Shown in pieces: positions 43,907 through 51,574 of a stretch of 64,000 nt of DNA. Made by a program: the position numbers and the translations under genes. The stretch's first letter is position 1. Each line of letters begins with the position of its first letter. The notes under the pieces are model-generated. The model searched no databases and was not told where the DNA came from. It saw only the letters and a list, made by a program, of their open reading frames with translations. Origin of the DNA: an uncultured bacterium (GTDB taxonomy: Bacteria > Muiribacteriota > Ozemobacteria > Ozemobacterales > Ozemobacteraceae); NCBI GenBank assembly GCA_937949615.1, contig CALEDQ010000027.1, forward strand, positions 62,001-126,000, written 5' to 3'.

Positions 43907-44437
43907 TTATTCGCTGAAGATGTCGGCGGAAAACTTAAGCAGCTTTGCTCCCGGTTCAAGGTGCGAGCCTGGTGGCAGACCGGCTTTATAACAGAGATTG
44001 ACGAGAAATTCGTCGACATCCCAGCCCCATTCGACCGGAACCTGTGGCAGCAGCAGGCCTGAGTGCCGGCCGTGCAGCAGCATCAGGCCATGTCTGCCGA
44101 TTTCTATTTCTTCAATGCTTTTTACTTCGGTCATTGGCGTCAATACCGAGACTTCGATCGATATTTGTGGCAATTCATCGCTGCTGACGGGCGAAAAACG
44201 CGGGTCGCGGGTCGCGGCCGCGAGCGCCATTTCCTGAATTGCCTCGCTCAGCGGCTCAACGCCCTTGACGAAGCCGATGCAGCCACGCAGCTCGTCATGT
44301 TTTTTTAGTGTTACAAAAATACCGCAGCGTTCTTTGAAACGCGGGTCGGTGAATTGCAGTTTCGGGGCCGGGCGGCCATCGAGAACCTCGGTCAGAGTCT
44401 GTCTGACCGCCCGTAGAGCTTCTTCTCTGAAACTCAT
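43907..44437 (-). CDS. AMMECR1-domain protein (AmmeMemoRadiSam system protein A)
   Basis: The 176-residue protein is a single AMMECR1 domain with the hallmark LRGCIG and the segments LAAATRDPRF and GLLLPQVPVEWGWDVDEFL. In many bacteria and archaea it is encoded with MEMO1-like and radical-SAM proteins, neither of which is next to it here. A role in RNA or tRNA modification has been suggested for the system, but the function is not established. Its ATG overlaps the dapF stop by four bases. Confidence 0.9.
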   Translation of the reverse strand: MSFREEALRAVRQTLTEVLDGRPAPKLQFTDPRFKERCGIFVTLKKHDELRGCIGFVKGVEPLSEAIQEMALAAATRDPRFSPVSSDELPQISIEVSVLTPMTEVKSIEEIEIGRHGLMLLHGRHSGLLLPQVPVEWGWDVDEFLVNLCYKAGLPPGSHLEPGAKLLKFSADIFSE

Positions 44438-45300
44438 GGCCGGTTGAGTCTGCAGCTGAGGCTGGGGGCCAGCTGACCGGTGCAGATTGCCTGAACCGGG
44501 CCGGTCATGAACAGAGTGTCTTTGTTATCCTGTTCGATGAGCAGGTCGCCGCCCGGCATGTGCACGGTGACTTTATTGTCGAAATGCCCGAGTTTGATGC
44601 CGGCGGCGGCAGTCGCGGTCGCACCGGTGCCGCAGGCCTGCGTCATGCCGCAGCCGCGTTCCCAGATGTGAATTTTCGCTTCGTTACGGTTGATGACTTC
44701 GACGAATTCAATGTTGATGCGGCGCGGGTGATTCGGGTGGGTTTCGAGCCAGGCGCCGGCAGTCTTCATTTCGTCACTGGTCATCGGTGATTTCAGGAAA
44801 ATAACGGCATGCGGATTGCCAACGTTGACGTAGACCGGTTCAAAAGTTCTTTCGTTCCAGACCAGAGGTTTGTAGCGGTCTGCCGGGAGCTGCTCGCCGG
44901 TGGCGACGAGATCGAACAGGGCGGTTCCCATCTGTGCCTTGTAGAACGACTCACCCTGTGCGGAGCTCACCAGAGCGACTTCTTTGACGCCGCTGCTGGT
45001 TTCGATGAGAATCTGACTGACGCCGAGCTGGCGTTTCGAGAAAAGGTGAGCGAGACAGCGCACGGCATTGCCACACATTTCGGCTTCGCTGCCATCGGTA
45101 TTGAACATCTGCATGCGGCAGTGATGCTTCGGGTCTTTGGGCGGCAGCATGAAGATGACGCCGTCGGCGCCGACACCAATCCGCGGGTCGCAGAGCAGCC
45201 GTATGGCTTCGGGTTTTTTCAGGTTGGTGAATTCACCGTTCATTTCATCGAAAAAGATGAAGCTGTTACCCAGCCCGTGCATCTTGCAATAAGCGATCAT
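44434..45300 (-). CDS. dapF: Diaminopimelate epimerase
   Basis: Interconverts LL- and meso-DAP for peptidoglycan and lysine synthesis, without a cofactor. The 288-residue length is normal. The two active-site cysteines are visible in AEMCGNAVRC (Cys76) and in GCGMTQACGTGATATAA. The N-terminus MIAYCKMHGLGNSFIFFDE is typical. Production of DAP agrees with the MurJ-dependent wall inferred elsewhere in the window. Confidence 0.96.
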   Translation of the reverse strand: MIAYCKMHGLGNSFIFFDEMNGEFTNLKKPEAIRLLCDPRIGVGADGVIFMLPPKDPKHHCRMQMFNTDGSEAEMCGNAVRCLAHLFSKRQLGVSQILIETSSGVKEVALVSSAQGESFYKAQMGTALFDLVATGEQLPADRYKPLVWNERTFEPVYVNVGNPHAVIFLKSPMTSDEMKTAGAWLETHPNHPRRINIEFVEVINRNEAKIHIWERGCGMTQACGTGATATAAAGIKLGHFDNKVTVHMPGGDLLIEQDNKDTLFMTGPVQAICTGQLAPSLSCRLNRP

Positions 45301-45347
45301 GAGAGTCTCCTTACCTGTTTCAGTTTTTGCCGGCAGCCCGCATGCGA

Positions 45348-46319
45348 TCAGCGGCCAAAGTGCGATATGGCCGTGAAAAGCACGAGGATTACCACCAGAA
45401 AGATCAGTATCTGTTTGATCTCTTCTCTTTTTAGCTTAAGTTGTCTGAAATTTCCAGCCACAAAAAGCAGTGCCATGAAAGGCAATACCGGCAGGCCAAC
45501 CCGAAAGAAAATGGCGGCCGCAACTGCTGTTAAAAATGATGCCAGCAGCAGGACGGCATTTTTGGCGGTTCCGAGCGCGAAGCGCCGCGCTGCCTGAAAA
45601 AAGATGGCAAAGAAAAGAAAGTCTGTCAGCCCGATCAGGTAAGGTATTTCGCTGGTTCCGGGCAGTGGGAAGCGCAGTAGAAAATAGTTGATCGCCGAAG
45701 ATACGACAATCATCGAGGTGGCCCCGGCCGAAACACTCCAGATGTCGGCCACGGTCGCGACAATTGCAACCGGTATCAGGTGTGTGATTTCGTCGATGCC
45801 TTCACCGATCCAGAGGCCAATGCCTGAAGCGAGTGCCAGCTGCAGCAGGCACAGCAGCAGAATCATGCCTGCCGGTTCTGGTATTGCGCTGCTGACTTCC
45901 TGACTGCAGGCGAGGAAAATGCGGTTGCGTGTTTCCATCAGCAGTTTGTCGGCGGGCATTTTCAGGCCACTGCTTTCGGCGGTCAGAAAGAGAACTTCGC
46001 CGGGAATGTCGCCGCTGCGGTTAATGGCCCGGCTGCGTTCGACCATTGGCTGGGCCGCATGAAAAACCGCGGCGGCGGCCAGAGCGCCGAGCAGCAGATA
46101 AGCGGTTCTGTGTAGCTTAAGACACGAGAACCCATGCACGACAAAGGCTGAGAGCAGAGTGAGAAGGGTTGCCGCCAGAAAAGTTGCGGGATTTTCAGGG
46201 ATGAAAGCAATCGCCGGGGCAATTTTGTGGAGCAGCAGAAAAGACAAAGCCCAGGCTGCCAGAGCTGCCGGAAACATGAGAAGCTGCCTGGGAGGGGCAG
46301 TCGGCTCTGAACTGGTCAC
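45348..46319 (-). CDS. Polytopic membrane protein resembling GxGD (presenilin-like) aspartyl proteases
   Basis: The 323-residue protein has about nine hydrophobic segments. Two intramembrane Asp residues have the right order and surroundings for a presenilin/SPP-type protease: ADIWSV (Asp192) and IGLTDFLFFAIFF (Asp233). They are followed by GLPVLPFM (275-282), comparable to the PAL motif. The middle Gly of GxGD is Thr here and the Tyr before the first Asp is Ala, so the match is incomplete. Start GTG 46319 overlaps the TPR gene's stop. Proposed activity (cleavage of membrane-embedded peptides) is inference; the alternative is an unrelated transporter or permease-like protein. Confidence 0.5.
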   Translation of the reverse strand: MTSSEPTAPPRQLLMFPAALAAWALSFLLLHKIAPAIAFIPENPATFLAATLLTLLSAFVVHGFSCLKLHRTAYLLLGALAAAAVFHAAQPMVERSRAINRSGDIPGEVLFLTAESSGLKMPADKLLMETRNRIFLACSQEVSSAIPEPAGMILLLCLLQLALASGIGLWIGEGIDEITHLIPVAIVATVADIWSVSAGATSMIVVSSAINYFLLRFPLPGTSEIPYLIGLTDFLFFAIFFQAARRFALGTAKNAVLLLASFLTAVAAAIFFRVGLPVLPFMALLFVAGNFRQLKLKREEIKQILIFLVVILVLFTAISHFGR

Positions 46320-47728
46320 TTTTTGTCTTTCAGCAGGCTCAGACTTTCAGAAGCCATTTTGACCATTTCGCTGTCGGTGTTGCTCTTGATGGCCAGTTCA
46401 TAGGCTTCACGCGCCAGCGGGTAGTTTTTCAGCTTTTCCTGGATCTGGCCCATATGGTAATGGACTTCAGTCGAAATTGGCTCGTGTGAAAGCCTGAAAA
46501 TCTTCAGGGCGCGATCCTGGTATTGCAGAGCCTTTTTCAGATCACCCTTGTGAAAGTGTACCCAGGCGAGGGAGTCGTAGTAGGTGGCGCGGTTTGGCTT
46601 GTCAAGCTCGATTGCTTTTTCCACGAGCTCTCTTGCTAACACCAGTTCACGGTTCTGATCGGCCAGCAGATAGCCGAGAGTATTGGCGACACTGCCGTTT
46701 TCTGGCATCAACTGGGCCATCTTTTTGAAAACGACAATGGCTTTGTCGAATTCACGACGTTCAAGATAGGCCGAACCCATGACCGAAAGCACTCTGACGT
46801 TCTCGGGGTTTTCCTTGAGCAGGGTATCCCATTCGAGGCGGGCTTTGGCGAAATCACCCTTTTCATAGTAAACAACACCGAGGTTGAGTCTTGGGCTGAT
46901 GTCGCTGTTGTCGAGCGAAATGGCGCTGCGGTAGATTTTTTCGGCTTCAACCAGGTCTTTGGTGCTCAAAAAGACGTTGCCGAGGTTGATGCGGGCTTTG
47001 ACGTTTTTCGGGTCGATCTTGAGAACCTGGTTGAACAGCGAGACTGCTTTGTCGCGTTCACCAAGAATAGAATACACCAGACCAAGATTGTTGAGGGCAT
47101 TGATGTGTTCCGGTTCCTGGCGTATCACTTCTTCGTAGGACTGAACCGCATCGAGATACCTTGAGGTTTCATGATACGCGACACCGAGATTGTAGTGAGC
47201 CTCGACCGGCAGATTCGGCTCCATTGAAAAGGCGGTTTCGTAAGACTGGATCGCATCATCGATCTGGCCGCTGAAATATTGCGACATGCCAAGCAGATAC
47301 CAGGTATAGGGCTGGCTCTGATCCATGGCCAGGGTGCGTTTCAGAAATGAAGTGGCTTCGGCAAATCTGTCCTGGCGAAGGTACAGTTTGCCGAGATTGC
47401 GCAGAGCTTCAGGATACATCGGTTCGATGGCGATTGCCCGTTTGAGCATGTCTTCGGCCTTTTCGTTAAGGCCGTCCTGAAGGTAGAGCAGGCCGAGGAA
47501 ATTATAGGCCTGTTCTGAATAGGGGTCGATTGACTTGGCCTGCAGAAACAGCTGTTCCGCCTTCTGATTCTGCTCAAGAATAAGATGATTCAGGCCTTCC
47601 TGAATCAGGGCGGTTGCCCGTTCCTTTGAAGTTACGGGGCCTTTTTCGGCCGCACCTGACATTACGGGCTGGCAGAGAAGACCAAGCATCAGAACGGCAG
47701 CCGGGGCGCATTTGGGCAGAAGCTTCAT
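46316..47728 (-). CDS. Exported TPR-repeat protein
   Basis: The 470-residue protein has a signal peptide (MKLLPKCAPAAVLMLGLLCQ, cleavage near GAA) and then about ten consecutive tetratricopeptide repeats, with the typical A-x3-Y/F...P positions (for example NFLGLLYLQDGLNEKAEDML). TPR proteins act as scaffolds for protein complexes; in similar genomes they occur with secretion or outer-membrane assembly machinery. It lies in an operon with the exported 184-residue protein upstream and the polytopic protein downstream. Partner unknown. Confidence 0.85.
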   Translation of the reverse strand: MKLLPKCAPAAVLMLGLLCQPVMSGAAEKGPVTSKERATALIQEGLNHLILEQNQKAEQLFLQAKSIDPYSEQAYNFLGLLYLQDGLNEKAEDMLKRAIAIEPMYPEALRNLGKLYLRQDRFAEATSFLKRTLAMDQSQPYTWYLLGMSQYFSGQIDDAIQSYETAFSMEPNLPVEAHYNLGVAYHETSRYLDAVQSYEEVIRQEPEHINALNNLGLVYSILGERDKAVSLFNQVLKIDPKNVKARINLGNVFLSTKDLVEAEKIYRSAISLDNSDISPRLNLGVVYYEKGDFAKARLEWDTLLKENPENVRVLSVMGSAYLERREFDKAIVVFKKMAQLMPENGSVANTLGYLLADQNRELVLARELVEKAIELDKPNRATYYDSLAWVHFHKGDLKKALQYQDRALKIFRLSHEPISTEVHYHMGQIQEKLKNYPLAREAYELAIKSNTDSEMVKMASESLSLLKDKK

Positions 47729-47753
47729 TCTTTCCTCGTTTTCCGGGAGCTCG

Positions 47754-48308
47754 TCAGAGAGCTTCCTTCAGGGCATCGGTTTCATTAATGTTCGCGTTGA
47801 CGGCCTGCTCAAGGCTGTTGAGCAATTCATTGGCGGCGAATACTTCTTTTTCAATGCCCTGGGCTGAGGCCAGATACAGGGCGTAATTGTAGTCTTTGTT
47901 GGCGCGAATGGCCCTTTTACTGAAAGTTACCATGCTCTCGATGGTTTCAAGAGTCTGTTTATGCAACAGCAGGCGGTTGGGAATATCTGTATGGTAGAGA
48001 AGGCCATTGATCATTTTGAAGCGTGCCGAAATCTTGCGGGAGAGAATCATAATCTCACGCGGGTGTTTATCGCCGGGTTCGAAACGGAATCTTTCCCGAT
48101 GCCGCTTGACGGTAAACGGCCGTGCCTGATGCTGCATTTCCTGAGCATGTTTGAGGATTTTCTTGAGATAACCAAAGTTTTCACCAAGAAACTGTGAAAG
48201 CATGGTGGTTTCTTTAATCTCCTGGACTGCGGCCGCGGGGTGGGGTGATGCGGTGAACAGTGCCGCCAGCAAAGCTGCAAATACCAGTCGTTTTGCTGTA
48301 ATGTTCAT
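47754..48308 (-). CDS. Exported helical protein of unknown function
   Basis: The 184-residue protein has a signal peptide (MNITAKRLVFAALLAALFTA, ending PAAA). The mature part appears wholly helical, with basic stretches (PFTVKRHRERFRFEPG) and no membrane segment. I recognise no family. AAGGAG precedes the ATG and a promoter lies at 48335-48364. It is the first gene of the unit with the TPR and polytopic membrane proteins, suggesting a periplasmic partner of one of them. Confidence 0.7.
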   Translation of the reverse strand: MNITAKRLVFAALLAALFTASPHPAAAVQEIKETTMLSQFLGENFGYLKKILKHAQEMQHQARPFTVKRHRERFRFEPGDKHPREIMILSRKISARFKMINGLLYHTDIPNRLLLHKQTLETIESMVTFSKRAIRANKDYNYALYLASAQGIEKEVFAANELLNSLEQAVNANINETDALKEAL

Positions 48309-48334
48309 GGTTATCTCCTTTATCGTTCCAGCTG

Positions 48335-48364
48335 ATTGTACATCGTTTCATGGCAAAATTTCAA
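48335..48364 (-). promoter_or_regulatory. Promoter of the exported/TPR/membrane-protein operon
   Basis: Minus strand TTGAAA (48364-48359), 18 bases, TACAAT (48340-48335), about 30 bases before the ATG at 48308. Confidence 0.6.
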
Positions 48365-48450
48365 TGCTGCCGTCGACATGATCGACAAGCTTTGAGCGTT
48401 TATCGTCAGCTTTTGCCAAAATAATAACCATGATTACCAATTTGGCAAGT

Positions 48451-48479
48451 TTGACCTCACTCGACTTCTCTGGTAGATT
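48451..48479 (+). promoter_or_regulatory. Promoter of ridA
   Basis: TTGACC (48451-48456), 17 bases, TAGATT (48474-48479), 27 bases before the ATG at 48507. Confidence 0.6.
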
Positions 48480-48506
48480 TCTGGCAACTGAATAAAGGAG
48501 AGTCAA

Positions 48507-48890
48507 ATGACCAGAAAAGTGATTTCGACCGATAAAGCTCCGGCCGCCATCGGCCCCTATTCGCAGGCCATCAAAATCAACGGCATGGTTTTCACTTCCG
48601 GACAGGTGCCGATAGTTCCCGAAACCGGCAAAATCGAAGCCGGCGATATTGAAGGGCAGGCCGAGCAGGTAATGAAGAATCTTGAAGCGGTTCTCAAAGC
48701 CGCCGGTTCTGATTTCTCGAAAGTGGTTAAAGCAACCATCTTTTTAAAAGATCTCGGCAATTTTGCCAAAGTTAATGAAATTTACGGTGCCCGCTTCAAA
48801 AGCGAACCACCGGCCCGCTCGTGCGTTCAGGTCGCCAAACTGCCACTCGACTGTCTGGTAGAAATCGAAATGATCGCTCTTGCTGACTGA
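48507..48890 (+). CDS. ridA: RidA-family enamine/imine deaminase
   Basis: Hydrolyses reactive enamine/imine intermediates such as 2-aminoacrylate. The 127-residue protein has APAAIGPYSQAIKINGMVFT, GQVPIVPETG, the helix EQVMKNLEAVLKAAGSDFSK and the C-terminal RSCVQVAKLPLDCLVEIEMI with the substrate-binding Arg. AAAGGAG precedes the ATG. It is a single-gene unit with promoter and terminator. Confidence 0.95.
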   Translation: MTRKVISTDKAPAAIGPYSQAIKINGMVFTSGQVPIVPETGKIEAGDIEGQAEQVMKNLEAVLKAAGSDFSKVVKATIFLKDLGNFAKVNEIYGARFKSEPPARSCVQVAKLPLDCLVEIEMIALAD

Positions 48891-48911
48891 AGAAGAGTTC
48901 TCGGTATAAAA

Positions 48912-48940
48912 AAGCCCCGGGCGATGCCCGGGGCTTTTTA
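48912..48940. terminator. Bidirectional Rho-independent terminator
   Basis: Perfect 11-bp stem AAGCCCCGGGC/GCCCGGGGCTT with loop GAT (48912-48922, 48926-48936). T/A runs on both sides let it serve ridA (plus) and the Tad-locus gene ending at 48956 (minus). Confidence 0.9.
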
Positions 48941-48955
48941 CTGCCGGAACCTGTC

Positions 48956-51478
48956 TTAGTAAAGCAATTCTTTAATTTCAGACGGGTTAACTATGTATCT
49001 GATGAACTTACCGCGAACCTGACCCGGCTGATATGGACCAAGGTCGCCGCCGTCGCCGGCTTCATAGGTCAGGCCGTCTTTTTCGTCGCGCGTGTATTCG
49101 CTCGGGTCAAGTATTTCGAACTCGGCAAAGCCGATTACACGTACTGACGAGCCAAAGTCATACTGTTCAGGTTTATAGACGCCGTCCGGATGATCCTGGC
49201 CCTGCAGGTCGTAGATGGTATCGATGCCGGCATTTTTGGGGTTGTTAACGCCGATTTCCGGGCCGATGTCGGTGATCGGAACGATTACTCTGCGGTTCGG
49301 AGTGAAATCGGCATCACCGTTGATGCGGAAGCTGACGGCTTCGTCAGTCGGGCCACGCATGTTACCGGATTCGGTGACCAGGCGATCGTTGACTTCGATC
49401 GGGATATTGACGCCGAATTTGAAGCGGTCACGGTAGTCGTTGGCGCCGCCGCTCAGGCTGTTATCCGGGTCAAGAGGACCGTAGTTGTTCTTGTTTTTAC
49501 CGACAACTTCGGGTGGTGTGATTTCACCGTTAACGTTTTTTTCGACGAGCGAACCGAGAAGAATGTTGTTCAGTACCAGGCGTTTACTTTCGGTGTTGTG
49601 GTGCCAGTGGCCGCCAAGGAAGGTGAATTCGCCTTTTTCGCGTTTGCCCTTGAGGTATTTTGCCTGTTCTGCGTAGTTTTTGCGGTTGCCGAGCACGGTG
49701 CAGTTGTCGCCTTCATTGATGCAGCTGTGGTTGAAGACGCTGGTATGGCCGGTGCCGGTGTCTGGCCACTGACCATGGTTCTGACAGCGCGCATCGAGGG
49801 GTGCCAGAAGATTGAATGGTACGTTGCTTCCGGCGGGTATCAGTACGTTGATGGTTGAATAGTAGCTGGCTCCGTATTTCAGAGGGAAGCGGCGGTATTC
49901 AAAGCCGGTGAAGGCGAAACATTCAGAGAAAGCCTGAACCGGGTCTTTGCCGTCATGGATGCCGGCCTGCCACAGGGCTATATCGAGCGTTTCGGGGGCG
50001 AAACACTGGGCGAACAGAAAGCCGCCAACTTCAACATGGTTGCGGATTTTTCTGGCAACCTCGAATTTCATTTTCTGAACCTTGTTGGCCTTGTCGAACC
50101 AGCCGGCCTGAGTGGCGGCCATGCCCGGGCCGTTGTCGCCGGTGTTGACTGCAGTCTGGGGTTTGGGTTCAGAGCCCGCATCGCTGGTAAAGCCGTGGGC
50201 ATTGGCAATGTCGATCAGGCGCTGATATTCGCGGCACTGCGGGTAGTCGCTTGAGCCGCACATGGTAACGCTGGCATCATCGCGCCAGAAGGTGCCGCCC
50301 ACGCCTTTTCTTTCGGCGCAGCGGGTATTTATGAATTTACAGTTGGCGATAACACCATTGTAATTATTGCTCCAGACATTGTTTCTGGTGGTGCTGGAGG
50401 AATCGTAGGTATTTGATTTCGAGAAGTCAACACTGGTGCTGGTTTTATAATACTGACTACAATATGAGCACATGCGGTTTTTAACCTTAGTCCGGTTTGT
50501 AGATGTATTAGTGGGCCCAAGGCGGTTGTTTGTGAGAAAATACTCACAACTGTGCGTATAATCGCCGCAGCCGCCGTTAAAACCGGTAAAGTCTTCGTGG
50601 TGCAGGTGCACCCAGTGGTAGTCATCGAGAACCCCGTTAAGGATTTCGTCATCGTAAATATGGTCATTGGAGGTTGCTTTATAGTTATCGTTACGCTGCC
50701 ATCCGGATGGGAGGCTGTATTCGCCATAAGGTATCTGGGCGGCCCGCAGAACGTCTTCGACCGGGTCGGTGCCGTCCTGAGAGGAGTAGACTGCAATTCT
50801 CGGGCGATCGACGAGTTCGAGAACATTCGGGTTGACCTGGTCGAATATGGCCTGAATGTTGTCTGAACCTGTGATGATATTGTAGTTCACGCTCAGAGAA
50901 TTAAGTTTCTTGAGAACATCGGCATGGTATGGAAGCAGGAAAGAACCACCGCGGTAGCCAAGCAGCCAGTATACCGGCACAAAGCCAATGTCGGTGCCGT
51001 TTTCGATGCGCAGACACCAGAATGCTGCCCCATAGGCTTTCAGAAAGCCGTCCTCTTTCTGGTCGTCTCTTCCCATAGGTATGAGAATCAGTTCCTCCGG
51101 GGATGAAAATTTAATTCCAAATGGTTTTCCATGACCAAGTTTGATGATGTATTCCCTTCCTTCAACAAAGTGTTCATCTCCAGTAAACAGATTGCACGAA
51201 TATTTTAATGCGGCTAAGTCTTTTGTGATGCCGTGAGGAATACCTACAGGTATAATTCCCATGTTCAAAGAAGAGTAGTCTTCTTGAGCAGCTTCCGAGG
51301 GATTGCTTTCAGCTTTTTTATTCCCATGCCTGGCAATTTCTTCTTTAAGGATTGTTTGGCCTATCGCACTTTGCACAAAGTTGACGTTGCTGTTTTGTGA
51401 AAAAAAATCTCCAGACACCAATATCTTGAAGAAAATTAAAGAAAAAATCAGGATTTTAGAGTTTTGAGAAAAAATCAT
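48956..51478 (-). CDS. Large exported paralogue of the TadG-fused protein, without the TadG anchor
   Basis: The domain beginning GIIPVGIPHGITKD matches the neighbour at 51575-54601 throughout: MGRDDQKEDGFLKAYGAAFW, LLGYRGGSFLLPY, RPRIAVYSS, VHLHHEDFTGFNGGC, RNHVEVGGFLFAQCFAPETL, a GGHWHH segment and VLNNILLGSL. It also shares a C-terminal region (PITDIGPEIGVNN, GSSVRVIGFAEFEI). The open frame begins at 51544 inside a terminator, so I choose ATG 51478 (841 residues). It gives a hydrophobic N-terminus (KILIFSLIFFKILVSG) that could be a signal or anchor, but no good Shine-Dalgarno sequence. The first 90 or so residues are AT-rich and unlike the rest. Bacteroidota proteins with the same core are often annotated 'asparagine synthetase B'. 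Enzymatic function is not shown. Confidence 0.75.
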   Translation of the reverse strand: MIFSQNSKILIFSLIFFKILVSGDFFSQNSNVNFVQSAIGQTILKEEIARHGNKKAESNPSEAAQEDYSSLNMGIIPVGIPHGITKDLAALKYSCNLFTGDEHFVEGREYIIKLGHGKPFGIKFSSPEELILIPMGRDDQKEDGFLKAYGAAFWCLRIENGTDIGFVPVYWLLGYRGGSFLLPYHADVLKKLNSLSVNYNIITGSDNIQAIFDQVNPNVLELVDRPRIAVYSSQDGTDPVEDVLRAAQIPYGEYSLPSGWQRNDNYKATSNDHIYDDEILNGVLDDYHWVHLHHEDFTGFNGGCGDYTHSCEYFLTNNRLGPTNTSTNRTKVKNRMCSYCSQYYKTSTSVDFSKSNTYDSSSTTRNNVWSNNYNGVIANCKFINTRCAERKGVGGTFWRDDASVTMCGSSDYPQCREYQRLIDIANAHGFTSDAGSEPKPQTAVNTGDNGPGMAATQAGWFDKANKVQKMKFEVARKIRNHVEVGGFLFAQCFAPETLDIALWQAGIHDGKDPVQAFSECFAFTGFEYRRFPLKYGASYYSTINVLIPAGSNVPFNLLAPLDARCQNHGQWPDTGTGHTSVFNHSCINEGDNCTVLGNRKNYAEQAKYLKGKREKGEFTFLGGHWHHNTESKRLVLNNILLGSLVEKNVNGEITPPEVVGKNKNNYGPLDPDNSLSGGANDYRDRFKFGVNIPIEVNDRLVTESGNMRGPTDEAVSFRINGDADFTPNRRVIVPITDIGPEIGVNNPKNAGIDTIYDLQGQDHPDGVYKPEQYDFGSSVRVIGFAEFEILDPSEYTRDEKDGLTYEAGDGGDLGPYQPGQVRGKFIRYIVNPSEIKELLY

Positions 51479-51524
51479 ATGGTAAATTGCATGTTTTTTG
51501 TCATTCCAATGCCGGCAGGGGAAT

Positions 51525-51557
51525 AAAAAAGGGAGTTGTTCCACTCGAACAACTCCC
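51525..51557 (-). terminator. Rho-independent terminator between the two large paralogues
   Basis: Minus strand: perfect 11-bp stem GGGAGTTGTTC/GAACAACTCCC (51557-51547 and 51541-51531) with a 5-base loop, followed by TTTTTT. It follows the stop at 51575 by 17 bases, so the downstream gene is fed by read-through or its own promoter. Confidence 0.9.
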
Positions 51558-51574
51558 GGATAATTTGTGCAAAA

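Noticed and set aside
51479..51544. N-terminal extension of the second large Tad paralogue from 51544
   Set aside because: That start lies inside a perfect terminator hairpin, so it cannot begin a normal message there.
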